Shown here piece after piece: positions 40,352 through 41,177 of a DNA stretch of 41,177 bases; within the stretch, counting starts at the first letter, position 1, and the number at the start of each line of letters is the position of its first letter. A model generated the notes under the pieces. That model made no database searches and had not been told where the DNA came from. It saw nothing but the letters and a program-made list of their open reading frames with translations. Made by a program: the position numbers and the translations under genes. Origin of the DNA: Candidatus Bipolaricaulota bacterium (GTDB taxonomy: Bacteria > Bipolaricaulota > Bipolaricaulia > Bipolaricaulales > Bipolaricaulaceae); NCBI GenBank assembly GCA_938083225.1, contig CALKCH010000017.1, forward strand, positions 1 to 41,177, given 5' to 3'.

Positions 40352-41177
40352 TCAGTCGCCGGCTAGGCGAGCGATCTCCGCTTCGCTCTCGGTCCACTTC
40401 GGCCTCACCTTCACCTGGAGGGAGAGAAAGATCTTTTTGCCCAGCATGGCCTCGAGCTCCAGGCGGGCCATTCTCCCGATCTCCTTCAGTTTTTGGCCGC
40501 CGGCACCGATCACGATGCCTTTCTGCGAATCCTTGGCCACGTAAATCGTGGCGTAGATCTCCATGAGGGGTTTGTCCTCTCGCTCCCGGATCTCCTCCAC
40601 CACCACCGCTGTAGAATAGGGGATCTCTTGATAGGTGAGATGAAAGATCTTCTCACGGATGAGCTCGGCAATGAAAAACTCCAAGGGGCGATCGGTGGGA
40701 AGGGGCAGGTCCGGCGGGAAGAGGGGCTCGCCCTCAGGCAGGTGGCCGATGATCACCCGAAGCGCCCGCTCCAAGTTCGTCCCGCGTTTGGCGGAGATGG
40801 GGACGAGGTCGTTGAAGATCCCCAAGCGCTCGTAGGCCAAAAGGGTCTCGGGAAGCTCGTTTCCCTTGGCCAGATCGATCTTGTTCACCAGGAGCACCTT
40901 GGGGCAGGGCAGGGCCTGGATGCGGGGAAGCACGGTCTCGTCGTATTCGTCCACTTTGCCCCAGGGCTCCACCATGTACACGAGCTCGTCCACGCCCGCG
41001 AGCGCCCGCAGCGCCTCCTTGACGAGGTGCGCGGAGAGCTTGTTCACCGGCTGATGGAGCCCGGGGGTGTCCACGAACACGACCTGGGCCTCGTTCGTGG
41101 TGTAGATGCAGCGGATGCGGTTACGCGTGGTCTGGGGCCGGTCCGAGACGATCACGACCTTGCGGCCCATCACGGCG
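40352..41177 (-). CDS. era: GTPase Era (partial, N-terminus beyond window)
   Basis: The frame is open to the window edge, so the first residues with the G1 P-loop are missing. Present are the switch I region SDRPQTTRNRI, G3 DTPGLH, G4 NKIDL and G5 SAKRG, then the C-terminal KH domain with GIVIGAGGQKLKEIGRMARLELEAMLGKKIFLSL. Era binds the 3' end of 16S rRNA and is needed for small-subunit assembly. The KH domain end is complete. Era heads the minus-strand run of eight genes seen here. Confidence 0.97.
   Translation of the reverse strand, partial: AVMGRKVVIVSDRPQTTRNRIRCIYTTNEAQVVFVDTPGLHQPVNKLSAHLVKEALRALAGVDELVYMVEPWGKVDEYDETVLPRIQALPCPKVLLVNKIDLAKGNELPETLLAYERLGIFNDLVPISAKRGTNLERALRVIIGHLPEGEPLFPPDLPLPTDRPLEFFIAELIREKIFHLTYQEIPYSTAVVVEEIREREDKPLMEIYATIYVAKDSQKGIVIGAGGQKLKEIGRMARLELEAMLGKKIFLSLQVKVRPKWTESEAEIARLAGD

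Overview
This GC-rich window most likely comes from a thermophilic, anaerobic, fermentative bacterium of a deep lineage. Several genes have archaeal or Thermotoga-type relatives: a cofactor-independent phosphoglycerate mutase, a short S-adenosylhomocysteine hydrolase, a pyruvoyl arginine decarboxylase, a branched-polyamine synthase, a deoxyhypusine-synthase homologue, an asparagine synthetase derived from asparaginyl-tRNA synthetase, and a Thermotoga-like ferredoxin. A Bipolaricaulota/Acetothermia-like or Thermotoga-related lineage would fit, but this is inference from gene content; no rRNA or other lineage marker was compared.

Layout. 1-2195 (minus): a membrane HD (probably HD-GYP) signalling protein cut by the window edge, a 43-residue membrane peptide gene with a clear promoter and terminator, and a HAD phosphatase. 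2327-5739 (plus): a DUF4015 glycosidase-like protein, a secreted proline-rich protein, a DUF429 nuclease-fold protein and a SPOUT RNA methylase. 5725-8037 (minus): S-adenosylhomocysteine hydrolase, an EamA transporter and a ferredoxin. 8144-22648 (plus): eighteen genes with almost no spacing, read from one promoter region that is back-to-back with the ferredoxin promoter. They encode a TatT-like protein, phosphoglycerate mutase, a regulatory set (DRTGG, anti-sigma-type ATPase, DRTGG, PHP), and a HydABC-type NADH/ferredoxin module joined to [NiFe] hydrogenase subunits instead of an [FeFe] HydA. A maturation protease, a second NuoE/NuoF pair, a beta-CASP RNase and a ribokinase follow. 22925-23818 (plus) is the asparagine synthetase and 23815-26145 (minus) a GAF/PAS/GGDEF protein.

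26197-33276 (minus) is a nearly complete polyamine locus: pyruvoyl arginine decarboxylase, BpsA, a deoxyhypusine-synthase homologue, SpeD, SpeE and SpeB, headed by an M24 peptidase and a DUF362 ferredoxin-like protein. Arginine would become agmatine, be aminopropylated with decarboxylated SAM, lose urea to give spermidine, and be extended by BpsA to the branched polyamine typical of thermophiles. 33356-34360 (plus) is pheS without pheT. 34357-41177 (minus) is a run of era (partial), a GNAT protein, an enolase-superfamily racemase/OSBS, deoC, recO, a short atpC-like gene, fabF and a Gfo/Idh/MocA oxidoreductase.

Three points stand out: the hybrid hydrogenase operon with two cysteine-free relatives of [2Fe-2S] domains, a possible attenuator ahead of speDEB, and several -10 elements placed so close to start codons that leaderless transcripts are expected. 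I saw no tRNA, rRNA, CRISPR array or insertion sequence.
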